This document shows, piece by piece, positions 44,272 through 53,199 of a stretch of 64,000 nucleotides of DNA. The notes below the pieces were generated by a model. The model did not search any database. It was given only the letters and a program-made list of their open reading frames with translations, and had not been told where the DNA came from. The DNA lies in NCBI RefSeq assembly GCF_001423405.1, contig NZ_LMNS01000038.1, forward strand, positions 409,119-473,118. The letters run 5' to 3'. The DNA comes from Methylobacterium sp. Leaf123. Lineage in GTDB: Bacteria > Pseudomonadota > Alphaproteobacteria > Rhizobiales > Beijerinckiaceae. The translations under genes and the position numbers were made by a program. Position 1 is the stretch's first letter, and every line of letters begins with the position of its first letter.

Positions 44272-44940
44272 TCAGTTCATCGCCACGATGATGGCCGGCT
44301 GGCGCGTCTCGCGCTCGCGCTTGACGATCTCGGATGCACCGCGCCGGCCGAGATCCCGGCGCAGCGCAGACACCTCGGCATTCGTGACCATGGCTCCATC
44401 CTGAAACGAGCGGAAGCCGAAGCGGATGCGGGCGACGTTGCCGAAGCGGCGCGCCGCCATCGCCGCGACCGCTTCATAGACCCCATCGGGCGCTTGGCTC
44501 GACTGCCCGCGCTCGATCTTCCGGGCGTAGGGCTGCGCGTTCAGGAAGATGTAGACGTCGGCCGGGGGCGGCTCGGCGGCGTCCGCCTGCCGGTCGTCGG
44601 CGAACAGGATGTGCGACCGCGCATAGCGTTCCGTCAGCACCGGCGAGTGAAGGATCAGCATCGCCTCGATCCAGGCGAGAAGGTCTTGCGCCAGTTGGAA
44701 GCGGAACACGATCACGCCCCGATCCGGGTTGACGCTTTCCAGCATGGCGCCGGCCCGGCCATCGACGAAGGTGTCATGCACTGGCACGTGGCCGAGCGCC
44801 GCCCGGTTGATGTCCTGGCTCTCGCGCAGGCCTTCGCGGGCGCGGGCGGCAATCAGCGCGCGACGGCTTTCGGGCGAGAGCGACGCCTCCACGGCGAGGC
44901 GAACATCGAGGCCGGAGGTCTTGAAACGGGCGACCGCCAC
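44272..44940 (-). CDS. phage neck/tail completion (HK97 gp10-like) protein
   Basis: This 222-residue protein has the helical N-terminus SPESRRALIAARAREGLRES, VPVHDTFVDGRAGAMLESVN and the YARKIERGQSSQAPDGVYEA stretch near its end. The length and the YARxIExG pattern are like HK97 gp10-type tail completion proteins. It follows the truncated protease and precedes the tail terminator. No sure identification. Confidence 0.5.
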   Translation of the reverse strand: MAVARFKTSGLDVRLAVEASLSPESRRALIAARAREGLRESQDINRAALGHVPVHDTFVDGRAGAMLESVNPDRGVIVFRFQLAQDLLAWIEAMLILHSPVLTERYARSHILFADDRQADAAEPPPADVYIFLNAQPYARKIERGQSSQAPDGVYEAVAAMAARRFGNVARIRFGFRSFQDGAMVTNAEVSALRRDLGRRGASEIVKRERETRQPAIIVAMN

Positions 44941-44941
44941 G

Positions 44942-45505
44942 TCAGCCCCGCACCGTCAGGTTCATGCGGGCCAGCGTGCCGGCCACGCGGACCGGCTCGA
45001 CGAACTCGATGTTGCGGAGCCGGCCGTCGATGCGGATGATCGACGCGGCCGACGCGGCGTAGCCCATCACCTTGATCGTGACCGGCTGCGGGTGCTCGCG
45101 CAGCACGTTGAAGATCGCGATGCCCTCGAACATGTCCCCGCCGGGGCTGTTGATGTGGACCTCGACGGGCCGGTCGCCGATCGCGCGGAGCTGCGAAGTG
45201 ACCTTCTTCGCGGTGATGCCGCCACCGGTCCAGAAGTCCTCCCCGATCACGTCGAACATGGTGATGACGTTGTCGTCGTAGGCCACGGCCCGCACGCCCG
45301 CCGCGTCGGCCGACCACCGGTCGAACACGGGCGCGGGCGTGAAGGCGTGCACGTCCTGGCGGATCGGCAGCGGCATCGCGCCGGGGCGTGCCTTCGCGTT
45401 CACCCGCGGCGTGCGGGTGCCCGGTGCGCGCACGACGCCGCGGGGCGGGGCCTTCACCGGACCCTTCACGACGGCGTTGCTGCCCTTCGCCTTACTGTCC
45501 GCCAT
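44942..45505 (-). pseudogene. ClpP-like head maturation protease fused to a head-tail adaptor end
   Basis: Residues 1-156 are a phage ClpP-like (S14) prohead protease: IGEDFWTGGGITAKKVTSQL, VEVHINSPGGDMFEGIAIFN, then VMGYAASAASII, with the nucleophile serine. Afterwards the expected His and Asp part (IHN- and D-segments) is missing. Instead RIDGRLRNIEFVEPVRVAGT follows, like the tail end of head-closure or joining proteins. The major capsid gene expected next is absent. I infer one in-frame deletion near 45034 that joined protease to adaptor. Start ATG 45505 overlaps the portal by 14 bases. Activity is very unlikely. Confidence 0.6.
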
Positions 45506-46805
45506 TGCCGTTCTCCGATTCCTCCGCGTTCGGCGCGGCGCCGGCCGCCTTCGCGGTGCCCATGCTGATGGTGTCGTGGCCGGTCCGCGCCGGCAGGTCC
45601 GCAAGGTCGCGGATCTCGTTCTGATCCATCCATCCCGGCGCGCCGCCGGAGCCGAGCGCCTTGGCGTAGAAGTCGGCCTGATCCTTGGTCGAACCGCGCA
45701 GCAACGCCCCCGGATTGAACTTGATCGTGAGGGTGTCCTTCTCGGCCGTCGTCAGCAGCGAGCGTTCGCCGGCCTGCTGCCACGCCTCGAACCAGGGGCC
45801 GAGCGCGTACTGAACGAAGAACCGGCCCAGGGCCTCAATGCCGGAGCCCCACGAGGTTTCATCGACCATCAGCAGCGGGCGCGGCACACCGGTGACGCGG
45901 GCGATTTCCTCGACCTGAAGCTTGCGCAGCTCGGTCATCTGCGCGTCGCGCGCCGAGACCGCCATCGTCATCCATTCGAGGCCTTCCTCGAAGATCAGGG
46001 TCTTGCCGGCGTTGTCGGCGCCCTCCTTCTCGGCGATGCTGGCGGCCAGCCGCTCGTAGGCCGGCGCGGACAGCTTGCCGGGATGCTTGAGCCCGCCGCC
46101 GGCCATGACGCCGTGCTTGAACAGGCGAGCCGCGGCGCGCTCCGCCGCGAGCGCGAGGCCGATCGCTTCGGCGGCCTGCCGAACGAGCGAGAGACCGTTC
46201 AGCCCGTCCATCGTCAGCCCGCGCAGATGGAAGATGTCCCGCGCGCCGTAGGTTCGGGCCCCGCCCTGCGGCGGCTGATAGCGGTACTCGACCGTCCAAT
46301 TCGCCTCGTTGAGCTTCACCGTCATGCGGGTCGGGTCGAGTGGGATCAGCTTCGTGATCCGCTCGCCGCCCGCGCGCAGGTCGCGAGACCGCACGATGAG
46401 CGCGAAGGCATTGCCCCTGACCAGGGCGCGCATTTGCATTTGAACCCGGAAGTCGAAGGCCGTCTGAAAGTCGTTCGGCTCGCGATGGAGAAGCCGGTAG
46501 AGCGGATGGTTCGACGCCTTCCGCTTGGTTTCTTCTTCGATCAACTGCAACGGCAGCATGCCGATCGCATAGGAAATCAGGCTGACCGCCCGGAACATCG
46601 ACGGGTTCTTGAGCGCCCGCTCGACGTCGATATGCATGCCGGTCGCGGTCTCGGTCCCGCTGCCGACCCGCAGGAAGTCGATCAGGCGCGGGTCGTCCAG
46701 CGAGACGTAGCCGCCAGCGTCGGCGCGAACCGGCGCGTGCGTGGAGCCCCCCGACGGCGCCTCGGCGGGCATGCCGCCGAGCGGGATGCGGGGAACAACC
46801 TGCAT
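45492..46805 (-). CDS. HK97-type phage portal protein
   Basis: The portal forms the dodecameric DNA gateway of the head. This 437-residue protein has family sequences VSLISYAIGMLPLQLIEEET, LTMDGLNGLSLVRQAAEAIG and EEIARVTGVPRPLLMVDETS, then NPGALLRGSTKDQADFYAKA, all typical of HK97-like portals (Phage_portal). Length is normal. It lies between terminase and protease, as in lambdoid siphoviruses. It starts four bases after the terminase stop. Confidence 0.92.
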   Translation of the reverse strand: MQVVPRIPLGGMPAEAPSGGSTHAPVRADAGGYVSLDDPRLIDFLRVGSGTETATGMHIDVERALKNPSMFRAVSLISYAIGMLPLQLIEEETKRKASNHPLYRLLHREPNDFQTAFDFRVQMQMRALVRGNAFALIVRSRDLRAGGERITKLIPLDPTRMTVKLNEANWTVEYRYQPPQGGARTYGARDIFHLRGLTMDGLNGLSLVRQAAEAIGLALAAERAAARLFKHGVMAGGGLKHPGKLSAPAYERLAASIAEKEGADNAGKTLIFEEGLEWMTMAVSARDAQMTELRKLQVEEIARVTGVPRPLLMVDETSWGSGIEALGRFFVQYALGPWFEAWQQAGERSLLTTAEKDTLTIKFNPGALLRGSTKDQADFYAKALGSGGAPGWMDQNEIRDLADLPARTGHDTISMGTAKAAGAAPNAEESENGNGGQ

Positions 46806-46808
46806 TCG

Positions 46809-48638
46809 TCACACCATCAGGAGACCGCGGGATTCGTAGACGGACGGGCCGGCATCGGGGGCCTCGTTCATCGTCGCCGCGCCCACCGCCATGGCGTTCG
46901 TGACGATGCCGTCGATTCGGCCGCGCGAGCGGTTCTTGTCGAAGGCGCGGTTGCTCTGCCCGTCGTGCGTCAGGTGCGCGTTGGCCGCGCAGGCATAGGT
47001 GACGGGCGAGGCCGCGATCGTGATGGCCTTGCGCAGGATGCGATCCTCAAGCCGCTCGATCGACCGCGGCATGCAGAGCTGCCGGTCCTCGAACACGACC
47101 CGCGTGCCCTGTGCGTGCGCGACGAGCTTCAGGCCGGAGCCCTCGGGCTTGTCCGGCCCCATCCACCGCCAGACCGGAAGCCCGACCTGCTCGCAGGCCG
47201 CGATGAAATCGGCGATGCCGGCGACGTCGAAGGCGAGGAACTGGACGTTGTGCTCGGCGACGAGGTCCGCGACCTTGGCGGCCACGAACGTCTTGTCGAT
47301 GACCGCGCCGGGAACCGCCGTCAGGTGCTCGGCCTCGACCCATTGGTCATAGGGCGTTTGGTCCCGGCGGGACCGGTCCGCGAGGCCATCGCTCACCGTC
47401 CAGTACCACGTGAAGGCGTAGAGGTGCCCATCCTCGCCGATCCACACCGCCGTCAGGGCGGTCAGGTCGTTCTTCTTCGACAGGTCGAGGGAGAGCCAAC
47501 ACGGCCGCCCCTTCATCTCCTCCGGATCGACCGCGCCCTGGACGGCGAGCCACGCCTCCTCCGCGATCCAGAAATCCGTCGAGCCGACCGGGATACCGAA
47601 GTAGAGCCGCTTCACCGACATCGCAGTCGAGAGCAACTGCCGAGCGGTGTTCACCTCACCGCGGATGTTCTCGATGGGGAAGGTGACACCGAGCGCCGGC
47701 AGCGCCTTCGGCCAACACGCCTCGTTCTCGAACACGGTCTCGCGGTCGGCCTTATCGACGCGGGCGATGAAGGTGAACGCCTCGTCGTCGGTGATCTCGC
47801 CGCGGGCGACCTTCTGATAGAACTCCGAGTAATCCGTGCCGACGATCTGCGTGCTGGCCGGGGTGTTCGTCCCGAGCAGCATGATCGCGTCGCCCGGCAT
47901 CTTCGCGATGGCGCGCTTCCACGTCTCGATGGAGCCGTTCGCCTTGAACTCGTGGATCTCGTCGGCGAGCACCGCCGTCGGCCGCGGGCCGGACACCGCC
48001 TCGCCGTTCGCGAGCGCCCGGAACATCGATTGCGTCTCGGGGTGCTCGACCTTCCAGGCGTTGTCGCCTTCGCCGCGGATGATGACGTCGCCGCGGTTCT
48101 CAAGGGTCTCTTCGTCGCCCTCGTCGCTGCCGGGGATCGGCGCCCGGCACATGGCCACCGCGTCGCCGAACAGCACGTTCGCCGTCGCCTTGTCCTGGCC
48201 GATGGCATAGATCTGCGAGCGCCGGATACCGGCCCACCCCATCAGGTACAGGCCGATCGCCGCCATGAGCGGGCTTTTCGCCTGACCCTTCCCGGTTTCG
48301 AGCCAGCCCGCCCGGAACCGCATCCGGCCGCTCGACTTCCGCCAGCCGAATATCGAGCCGATCACGAACCCATGCCAGGGCAGCGGGTTGAACGGCTCGC
48401 CGACCTTCGCGCCGGCCGTGATGCTCAGCACCGCCGGGAAGAACGCAAGTGGGTGGGCCGCCTTCTCCGGCCGCCAGTGCAGCCCGCGCCCCGACGCGTC
48501 GCGCAAGTCGCGCAGATGCCGCTCGGCGGCGTGCTTGACCAACTCGCCAGCGACGATGCGGCCGGAGACGACGTCCCGCGCCCAGGCGGTCGTCGGGTCA
48601 GCCACCGGCGGCAGGCTTGAGGAAGGTGTCAGCCGCAC
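46809..48638 (-). CDS. phage terminase large subunit
   Basis: The DNA packaging motor and nuclease. It is 609 residues long. The ATPase domain has Walker A-like ETGKGQAKSPL and VLADEIHE (Walker B), and the C-terminal RNase H-like nuclease has SLDLSKKNDLTALTAVW and later FDVAGIADF, DKNRSRGRIDGIVTNAMAVG. This arrangement is of the Terminase_1 (HK97-like) kind. The start at 48638 overlaps the small subunit end by 41 bases. The gene seems intact even though the capsid is lost. Confidence 0.93.
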   Translation of the reverse strand: MRLTPSSSLPPVADPTTAWARDVVSGRIVAGELVKHAAERHLRDLRDASGRGLHWRPEKAAHPLAFFPAVLSITAGAKVGEPFNPLPWHGFVIGSIFGWRKSSGRMRFRAGWLETGKGQAKSPLMAAIGLYLMGWAGIRRSQIYAIGQDKATANVLFGDAVAMCRAPIPGSDEGDEETLENRGDVIIRGEGDNAWKVEHPETQSMFRALANGEAVSGPRPTAVLADEIHEFKANGSIETWKRAIAKMPGDAIMLLGTNTPASTQIVGTDYSEFYQKVARGEITDDEAFTFIARVDKADRETVFENEACWPKALPALGVTFPIENIRGEVNTARQLLSTAMSVKRLYFGIPVGSTDFWIAEEAWLAVQGAVDPEEMKGRPCWLSLDLSKKNDLTALTAVWIGEDGHLYAFTWYWTVSDGLADRSRRDQTPYDQWVEAEHLTAVPGAVIDKTFVAAKVADLVAEHNVQFLAFDVAGIADFIAACEQVGLPVWRWMGPDKPEGSGLKLVAHAQGTRVVFEDRQLCMPRSIERLEDRILRKAITIAASPVTYACAANAHLTHDGQSNRAFDKNRSRGRIDGIVTNAMAVGAATMNEAPDAGPSVYESRGLLMV

Positions 48639-49032
48639 GGGCCTGCCTTGCCTTGCGCTCGACCTTCTCGGCCTTCCCGCGGCGGACCGGTGCGAGGCCG
48701 AGTTCGGCCTCCAGCACGCGGATCACTTCCTCGGCCTTCGTCATCACCGACCAGTAGGGGTTCCACTGCCCGGTCTTGGCCCGCTTTGCCGGCAAGATCG
48801 CACCGTTCTCGGCGACGTGCCGCGAGGCCCGTTCGAACTGAACGCGGAACTGCACGAGGCGCCCGATGGCATGCCCGTTCGCCACCGACAGGATGCCGCG
48901 GCCGGACATCTCGCGGACGATGGAGCCCCACTGCTCCGACGCGAACGCGAGGTCCATCTCGTCGGTATAGATCTGTGACCAATCCGGCTCGGGCGGGGTG
49001 CCGTCTCCTCCCTGAATCGCCGTTACCGTCAT
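48598..49032 (-). CDS. P27-family phage terminase small subunit
   Basis: The small terminase subunit recognises the packaging site. The 144-residue protein contains PDWSQIYTDEMDLAFASEQW, GRLVQFRVQFERASRHVAEN and the helical YWSVMTKAEEVIRVLEAELG, then a basic tail, typical of P27/phage_term_smal_4 proteins. It overlaps the large subunit gene. ATG at 49032. Confidence 0.85.
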   Translation of the reverse strand: MTVTAIQGGDGTPPEPDWSQIYTDEMDLAFASEQWGSIVREMSGRGILSVANGHAIGRLVQFRVQFERASRHVAENGAILPAKRAKTGQWNPYWSVMTKAEEVIRVLEAELGLAPVRRGKAEKVERKARQARAADTFLKPAAGG

Positions 49033-49144
49033 GGCCCATCACCGCAGGGGATCTCGACATCCCCCCCTTCCAAATTTGCTCTCGGTGCGACGGCAGGACC
49101 CCTGTCGGTCGCCGATCCCCTACCCACCAGACTTTGACCGCCCC

Positions 49145-49504
49145 CTACCTCGCGCGGTTCCAGGGATGATCCGGGTCGAGGGGCCGTCCACTCGCGTCGG
49201 ACCCGATCACGTGGCCCCGGATCTCCTCCGCCTTGATGAGGCCGTCGTGGCACTCGGCGCAGGTGCTCTCCAAGTTCTCAGGGTCGGCGAAGAGCGTCCG
49301 ATCACCCTTGTGCGGCACCTTGTGGTGAACCGTGTCGGCCGGGACGACGAGGCCGCGCTTCAGGTGGCGCTCGCACAACGGCTGCTTGGCCAACTGCTGA
49401 GCCCGCAGCCCGGTCTTCGGACGGCGCCAGATCGCGAGGCTGTAGAGCCGGTGCCACGTCTGCGCTTCAGGGGAGCGCTGATCCTGTCTGCGTCCGCTCT
49501 TCAC
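49145..49504 (-). CDS. phage HNH endonuclease
   Basis: This 119-residue protein has the HNH signature: CERHLKRGLVVPADTVHHKV, then PENLESTCAECHDGLIKA, with two CxxC/CxxH-like zinc pairs. Phage HNH nucleases near the terminase genes assist cos cleavage or packaging. It begins at a GTG at 49504 and is 112 bases upstream of terS. Confidence 0.88.
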   Translation of the reverse strand: MKSGRRQDQRSPEAQTWHRLYSLAIWRRPKTGLRAQQLAKQPLCERHLKRGLVVPADTVHHKVPHKGDRTLFADPENLESTCAECHDGLIKAEEIRGHVIGSDASGRPLDPDHPWNRAR

Positions 49505-49533
49505 GCGCGCCTTGGCTATCCATCAGGAGGTGG

Positions 49534-49606
49534 GGCGGCGATCGGCTTCGAACCGACAACCGGCGAGCATGAGCTTAACCGAGTGCCGTAGCCTTCCAAC
49601 GCTGCC
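49534..49606 (-). other. tRNA-like sequence (degenerate)
   Basis: On the minus strand a 73-nt stretch has a 7-nt acceptor pair (GGCAGCG/CGCCGCC, six of seven paired) and a good T-arm (GTCGG-TTCGAAG-CCGAT). Its D- and anticodon-arm pairing is poor; a CAT triplet is in the right place. No CCA follows. It could be a decayed phage tRNA. Not called as a working tRNA. Confidence 0.3.
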
Positions 49607-49643
49607 GCTAGTGGCTGGGCCAGCCGCGTGGCATACAGGTGCC

Positions 49644-49841
49644 ATGACGAACGAAGTACCGCACCCCTATTCCATCACCATCGAGCCGCTGAAGAAGCCC
49701 GAAGGCCAGTTCGGATGGGCGCTCAGGAAGCACGGCAAGCTGACCGAGCGATCCGACCGCTCCTTCCCCAGCGAGGCCAAGGCCTATGAGAGCGCCTTGA
49801 AGGCCATCGAGCGCGAACAGACTGGCTTCGGAAGCCGGTAG
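49644..49841 (+). CDS. small hypothetical protein
   Basis: This 65-residue hydrophilic protein (PYSITIEPLKKPEGQFGWAL, then SFPSEAKAYESALKAIEREQ) has a regular beta-beta-alpha pattern and looks genuine. Short proteins with this W-(A/x)-x-RxxGKL style are found in Methylobacterium prophages. It is on the plus strand while the adjacent late genes are minus. Function unknown. The ATG at 49644 has a weak AGGTGCC ribosome site. Confidence 0.5.
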   Translation: MTNEVPHPYSITIEPLKKPEGQFGWALRKHGKLTERSDRSFPSEAKAYESALKAIEREQTGFGSR

Positions 49842-50062
49842 CTGCAGTTGTCCTGAAGTCGTGCCCTCTGAGGGCACGGCCATGAGGACCAGCCTCCAAA
49901 GTGGAGAAGCGGTTCTGCCCGTCTCCGTCGCGGCTCCACATCGATCCCATCAGGGAGAGTTAAGCGGGGACATTACCAGACTACCAGCCACCTCCACCCG
50001 AAGCAACCATAGCCCCACTAATATGCTCGGATCCGGTTGTGAACTGCGGGTTAGCTTCGAAG
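49842..50062. other. 221-bp intergenic region
   Basis: No feature seen beyond possible promoter-like AT-rich parts. It lies between two convergent small genes. Confidence 0.3.
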
Positions 50063-50392
50063 CTATTTCGGCAACTGGCGCTTGATGGTCTGAGCTACAA
50101 CAACCAATTTTGGCCCAGCTGGCTCCCGAGCGCCAACCAAGTCCGGCTCTTCCGTTGCAAAATGAGCATTTGCGCGAATCTTCAAATCTAGTTGGAAGAG
50201 AACGTGCCCTGAAATGTCACAGACCGATAGCGACCACGCCTTGTCGGGCCGAATTTCGAGCTTCGTTTCTTTGAGCAGACAGCCGGCATAGTGGACAGCC
50301 TCTCTCATCGCGGCTGCGAAATTTTCGAGCTCCATGCCTTCGTCGTCGTCAAACCCTTTTCCATCATTCACCAGGAAATAATATCTAGGCAT
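50063..50392 (-). CDS. DUF6894-type small protein
   Basis: This 109-residue protein has the start MPRYYFLVNDGKGFDDDEGM, then AAMREAVHYAGCLLKETKLE and the C-terminal VCDISGHVLFQLDLKIRANA, which match the DUF6894 proteins very common in Methylobacterium and Rhizobiales. The function is not known. It is likely cargo in the prophage. An AT-rich gap (50393-50585) precedes it. Confidence 0.72.
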   Translation of the reverse strand: MPRYYFLVNDGKGFDDDEGMELENFAAAMREAVHYAGCLLKETKLEIRPDKAWSLSVCDISGHVLFQLDLKIRANAHFATEEPDLVGAREPAGPKLVVVAQTIKRQLPK

Positions 50393-50585
50393 ACCCGTAT
50401 CTTAGTAGTCGAAGCGCCACAGCACTAGTCTCTAATAAGTCCATGTTTATCAAAATAAATTTTGTTAAAAACCAGGGAACACAAATCGCCCAATCATCAA
50501 TGTGATATATTATTCAATGAGCACAAAATGCTCATCTACGTTTTGGAATGTGATCTCCTTGTTTGAGGGCAGGCGTCTGACATTT

Positions 50586-51254
50586 TCAGATGATCGTCAC
50601 CTGTGCGATGTCCAGCATGACAGGCGAGGTTCGTCCGAAGATGCTTAGGGCTACTCGAAGGCGGTCATTCGGAAGGATCGCCTCCACGATTGCCGGGAAG
50701 CTCGCAAACGGGCCATCTCGGACAATGACGCTCTGCCCTTCCTTGATGCCCAGCGGTTGGGCGACCTCTCCTTTAGCGATGGCATCCACAAAGTTCTGAA
50801 GCTCGGCCGGATCGAGCCGGGCAGGGCGCATGACCAGGGACTCGATGTTGCCCTCGGGGCCATCCTCCGGCTCCGGATGCGAGACGATCTCCGCCACGCC
50901 GGCCTGTGAGCGAGCCTCGGCGAGATGATCCGCATCCCGCACGCCGATGAAGACGGTGCGCATCAGCAGGGGCGTGGAGCGCACCACGCGACGCCCGCGG
51001 CGCACGACGACCTCGGACGTGCGGGGCAGGTACCAATCGACCTGTGATTCCTCCAGCGCCTTGAGCGCCCTCGTGCCCATGCGTGGCAATGTGCGGGCGA
51101 TGTGCCAGGACAGGACCGGGTCGATCCGTACCGCCGCAGCGCCAAGCACAGGCGCTGTGACGTTGGCCTTGGCCGTAGGAGTGCCCGCAGCCTTGCGCTC
51201 GGCCCTGCGCTGCTTCCGTGCCCGCTCGCGCTGCTTCTTGCCTACTCGGTTCAT
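50586..51254 (-). CDS. NusG-like antitermination protein with KOW domain
   Basis: This 222-residue protein has a basic N-terminal arm (GKKQRERARKQRRAERKA), an NGN-like domain (LPRTSEVVVRRGRRVVRSTP, LLMRTVFIGVRD) and a C-terminal KOW domain with GIKEGQSVIVRDGPFASFPA followed by RVALSIFGRTSPVMLDIAQV, the signature of NusG/RfaH C-termini. A phage-encoded NusG-like factor could stimulate or redirect elongation on the early or late operon. It lies just downstream of the primase. Confidence 0.8.
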   Translation of the reverse strand: MNRVGKKQRERARKQRRAERKAAGTPTAKANVTAPVLGAAAVRIDPVLSWHIARTLPRMGTRALKALEESQVDWYLPRTSEVVVRRGRRVVRSTPLLMRTVFIGVRDADHLAEARSQAGVAEIVSHPEPEDGPEGNIESLVMRPARLDPAELQNFVDAIAKGEVAQPLGIKEGQSVIVRDGPFASFPAIVEAILPNDRLRVALSIFGRTSPVMLDIAQVTII

Positions 51255-51274
51255 GCTGTTCTCCCGGCTCGTTC

Positions 51275-52231
51275 TCAGGCCATGATCTCAAGCCGGCGCG
51301 CCCTCTTGGCGCTCCGTTCGCCTTCCAAGACATCGGCCCAATCGCTTCCGACCCGCGGCGGAAGCTCGACGCGGACGGTCCGGTCCCTGACCGCGAGACG
51401 GTGCGCGAGGGCGTAGGCCGCAGCCTGTCCGCCGAAGGCTGCATCGGCATCGCCGAACACCACGACCTCCCGCACCCCATCCGGCGGCTGCCACTTCGCC
51501 AGCATGGTCGAGTTTGTGGCCGCCCAGACCGGCATGTTGAATAGCCGGGCAGCCGCGAGTGCCGTTTCGATGCCTTCCGCGATCCCGAGCCTCTCAGCCG
51601 GCGGGAACAGGCGGATTGCGGACCCGTCCGGCACCTTGCCCGGCATCAGGCGGCGGGGAACCTCGACTGCTGCCTTGCGGCCGTCGTGGCTCAGGTAGGT
51701 TCGGTGCAGCGTGGCAGCCTCACCATCGGGGCCTGACACCTTCGCGACCATCGCCGGGTGGTAGGACGGGTAGTCGTCCTGATAGCGCAGGCGCTCCACG
51801 GTCCGCAGGCAGCGCGGGAACGTGGTCAGTCCGAGCCGAGCCGTCAGATAGCGTGCGACCGGATCGTCAGGCTGGATCAGGCGGGCCTCGGACCATAGGC
51901 GGTTCATGGAGGCCCGGCACTCCTCCGGCGAACGCTCATCCGGGGCTGTCCTCATAGGGGCATCACCGATGAGCGGCTCCAGTTGCTCGGCCAACTCGCG
52001 GAAATCGATGCGGAGAACCCGCATGGCGAGGTCGGGCCCATCTCCGGCGCCGCAATGGTTGCAGATCCAGGTGCCCCGACCTTCCTTGTCGTCGAAGCGG
52101 AAGCGGGTCTTGCCACCACACATCGGGCAAGGGCCATTCTTGCGACCGTCCAGGAAGCGGCTATCGACGCCGATCATAGGCAGCAGGCTCACCCACCGGC
52201 CACGAGCGCGGTCTCTCAACGGCACGAGCAT
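51275..52231 (-). CDS. phage DNA primase (zinc-ribbon plus Toprim)
   Basis: This 318-residue protein begins with a zinc motif (CPMCGGKTRFRFDDKEGRGT ending WICNHCG) and has the Toprim core with LGIAEGIETALAAARLF and EVVVFGDADAAFGGQAAAYA, which bind metal at the active site. It resembles short phage primases of the Methylobacterium/Rhizobium prophages. The ATG at 52231 is favoured (MLVPLRDRARGRW); a longer frame to 52282 overlaps the helicase fragment. Probably primes phage replication. Confidence 0.87.
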   Translation of the reverse strand: MLVPLRDRARGRWVSLLPMIGVDSRFLDGRKNGPCPMCGGKTRFRFDDKEGRGTWICNHCGAGDGPDLAMRVLRIDFRELAEQLEPLIGDAPMRTAPDERSPEECRASMNRLWSEARLIQPDDPVARYLTARLGLTTFPRCLRTVERLRYQDDYPSYHPAMVAKVSGPDGEAATLHRTYLSHDGRKAAVEVPRRLMPGKVPDGSAIRLFPPAERLGIAEGIETALAAARLFNMPVWAATNSTMLAKWQPPDGVREVVVFGDADAAFGGQAAAYALAHRLAVRDRTVRVELPPRVGSDWADVLEGERSAKRARRLEIMA

Positions 52232-52233
52232 GC

Positions 52234-53199
52234 TCAGGCGGTCCTCCGTTTGGCCGAGGCGATTTGGCGGGACTTCAGCCAATTAAGGATGAACCGTTCG
52301 GGCTCGCGCTCGGGAGCATGCTGGTGCCGGTTCGGCCAATGACCCGTGAGTTCCTTGAATTGGTGCGCGGCCCAGCCCGGAGCGTAGCCGCGGCGACGCC
52401 CGTACAGCCGGAGTTGGCCGAACAGTGCGATCCTCTCGTCGGCCTTGGCCCGCGCACGCTCGCGCTTCAGCTCGACGAGGTTGCCGTCCTCGCATCGGAT
52501 CTCGCTCTGCTTTTCCGGCTTGAAGCCGCAGGCCGGACAGATCGGGGTCTTGGCAGGCTTCAGGAACGAGCACGACGGGCACTTCTTCGGCAGAGCCTCA
52601 GGACGGGCCTGTCGCTCCTGCTTCTGCCGCTCGCGTCCCGTGTCGAGGGCATCGTGGTGGATGTCGGTGACGAAGCCGAGCCGCAGATGCGTGTCGCTGT
52701 GGTCCAAAATCTTGCAGTCGGCTTTCGGACCGTAGACCGGGTGCGGCTCCGGCATCCGCAGGCCGCGTCCGATGATCTGCACGAACAGCATCTCGGACTT
52801 CGTCGGCCGAGCCAGAACGATGCAGCGCACGTCGAGATCGACCCCCGTGGTGAGACAGCCAACGCTGGCGATCACCCTCAGGTCCCCAGCCGTGAAGCGG
52901 CCAAACAGCGCCTCGCGCTCGTCGGGCGTCGTGTAGGCGTCGATGTAGCCGCAGGCGATGCCGGCCCCCTCGAACTCGGTCTGCAAGCGCTTGGCGTGAG
53001 CCCGATCGACGGCGAACACGAAGGTCGGTCGGTCCTCCCCCTGTTGGCGCCACGTCGTCACGACGTCGGCCACCAGTTCGGGCTTGTTCATCGCTTGGCT
53101 GAGATCGCCCTCGTGGTAGTCGCCAGCCACGGTGCGGACGCCGGCCAGATCGGGATGCGAAGGCGCGTAAACCCGTTGGCGCTGATGGGCGCGACCCAT
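52234..53199 (-). pseudogene. C-terminal fragment of a superfamily 2 helicase
   Basis: The frame from about 53199 to 52234 holds the helicase C-terminal RecA lobe: GYIDAYTTPDEREALFGRFT, SVGCLTTGVDLDVRCIVLAR, FVQIIGRGLRMPEPHPVYG. It has a zinc-ribbon-like CPSCSFLKPAKTPICPACGF and a basic tail. The N-terminal ATPase lobe with Walker A and DEAH motifs is missing because the sequence meets an antirepressor fragment on the opposite strand at about 53190. No helicase activity is expected. Confidence 0.65.

Noticed and set aside
45339..48620. A 1093-codon plus-strand frame opposite portal and terminase
   Set aside because: Composition (His/Arg/Asp-rich, no domains) is typical of the antisense of GC-rich coding DNA; the minus-strand products are firmly recognised.
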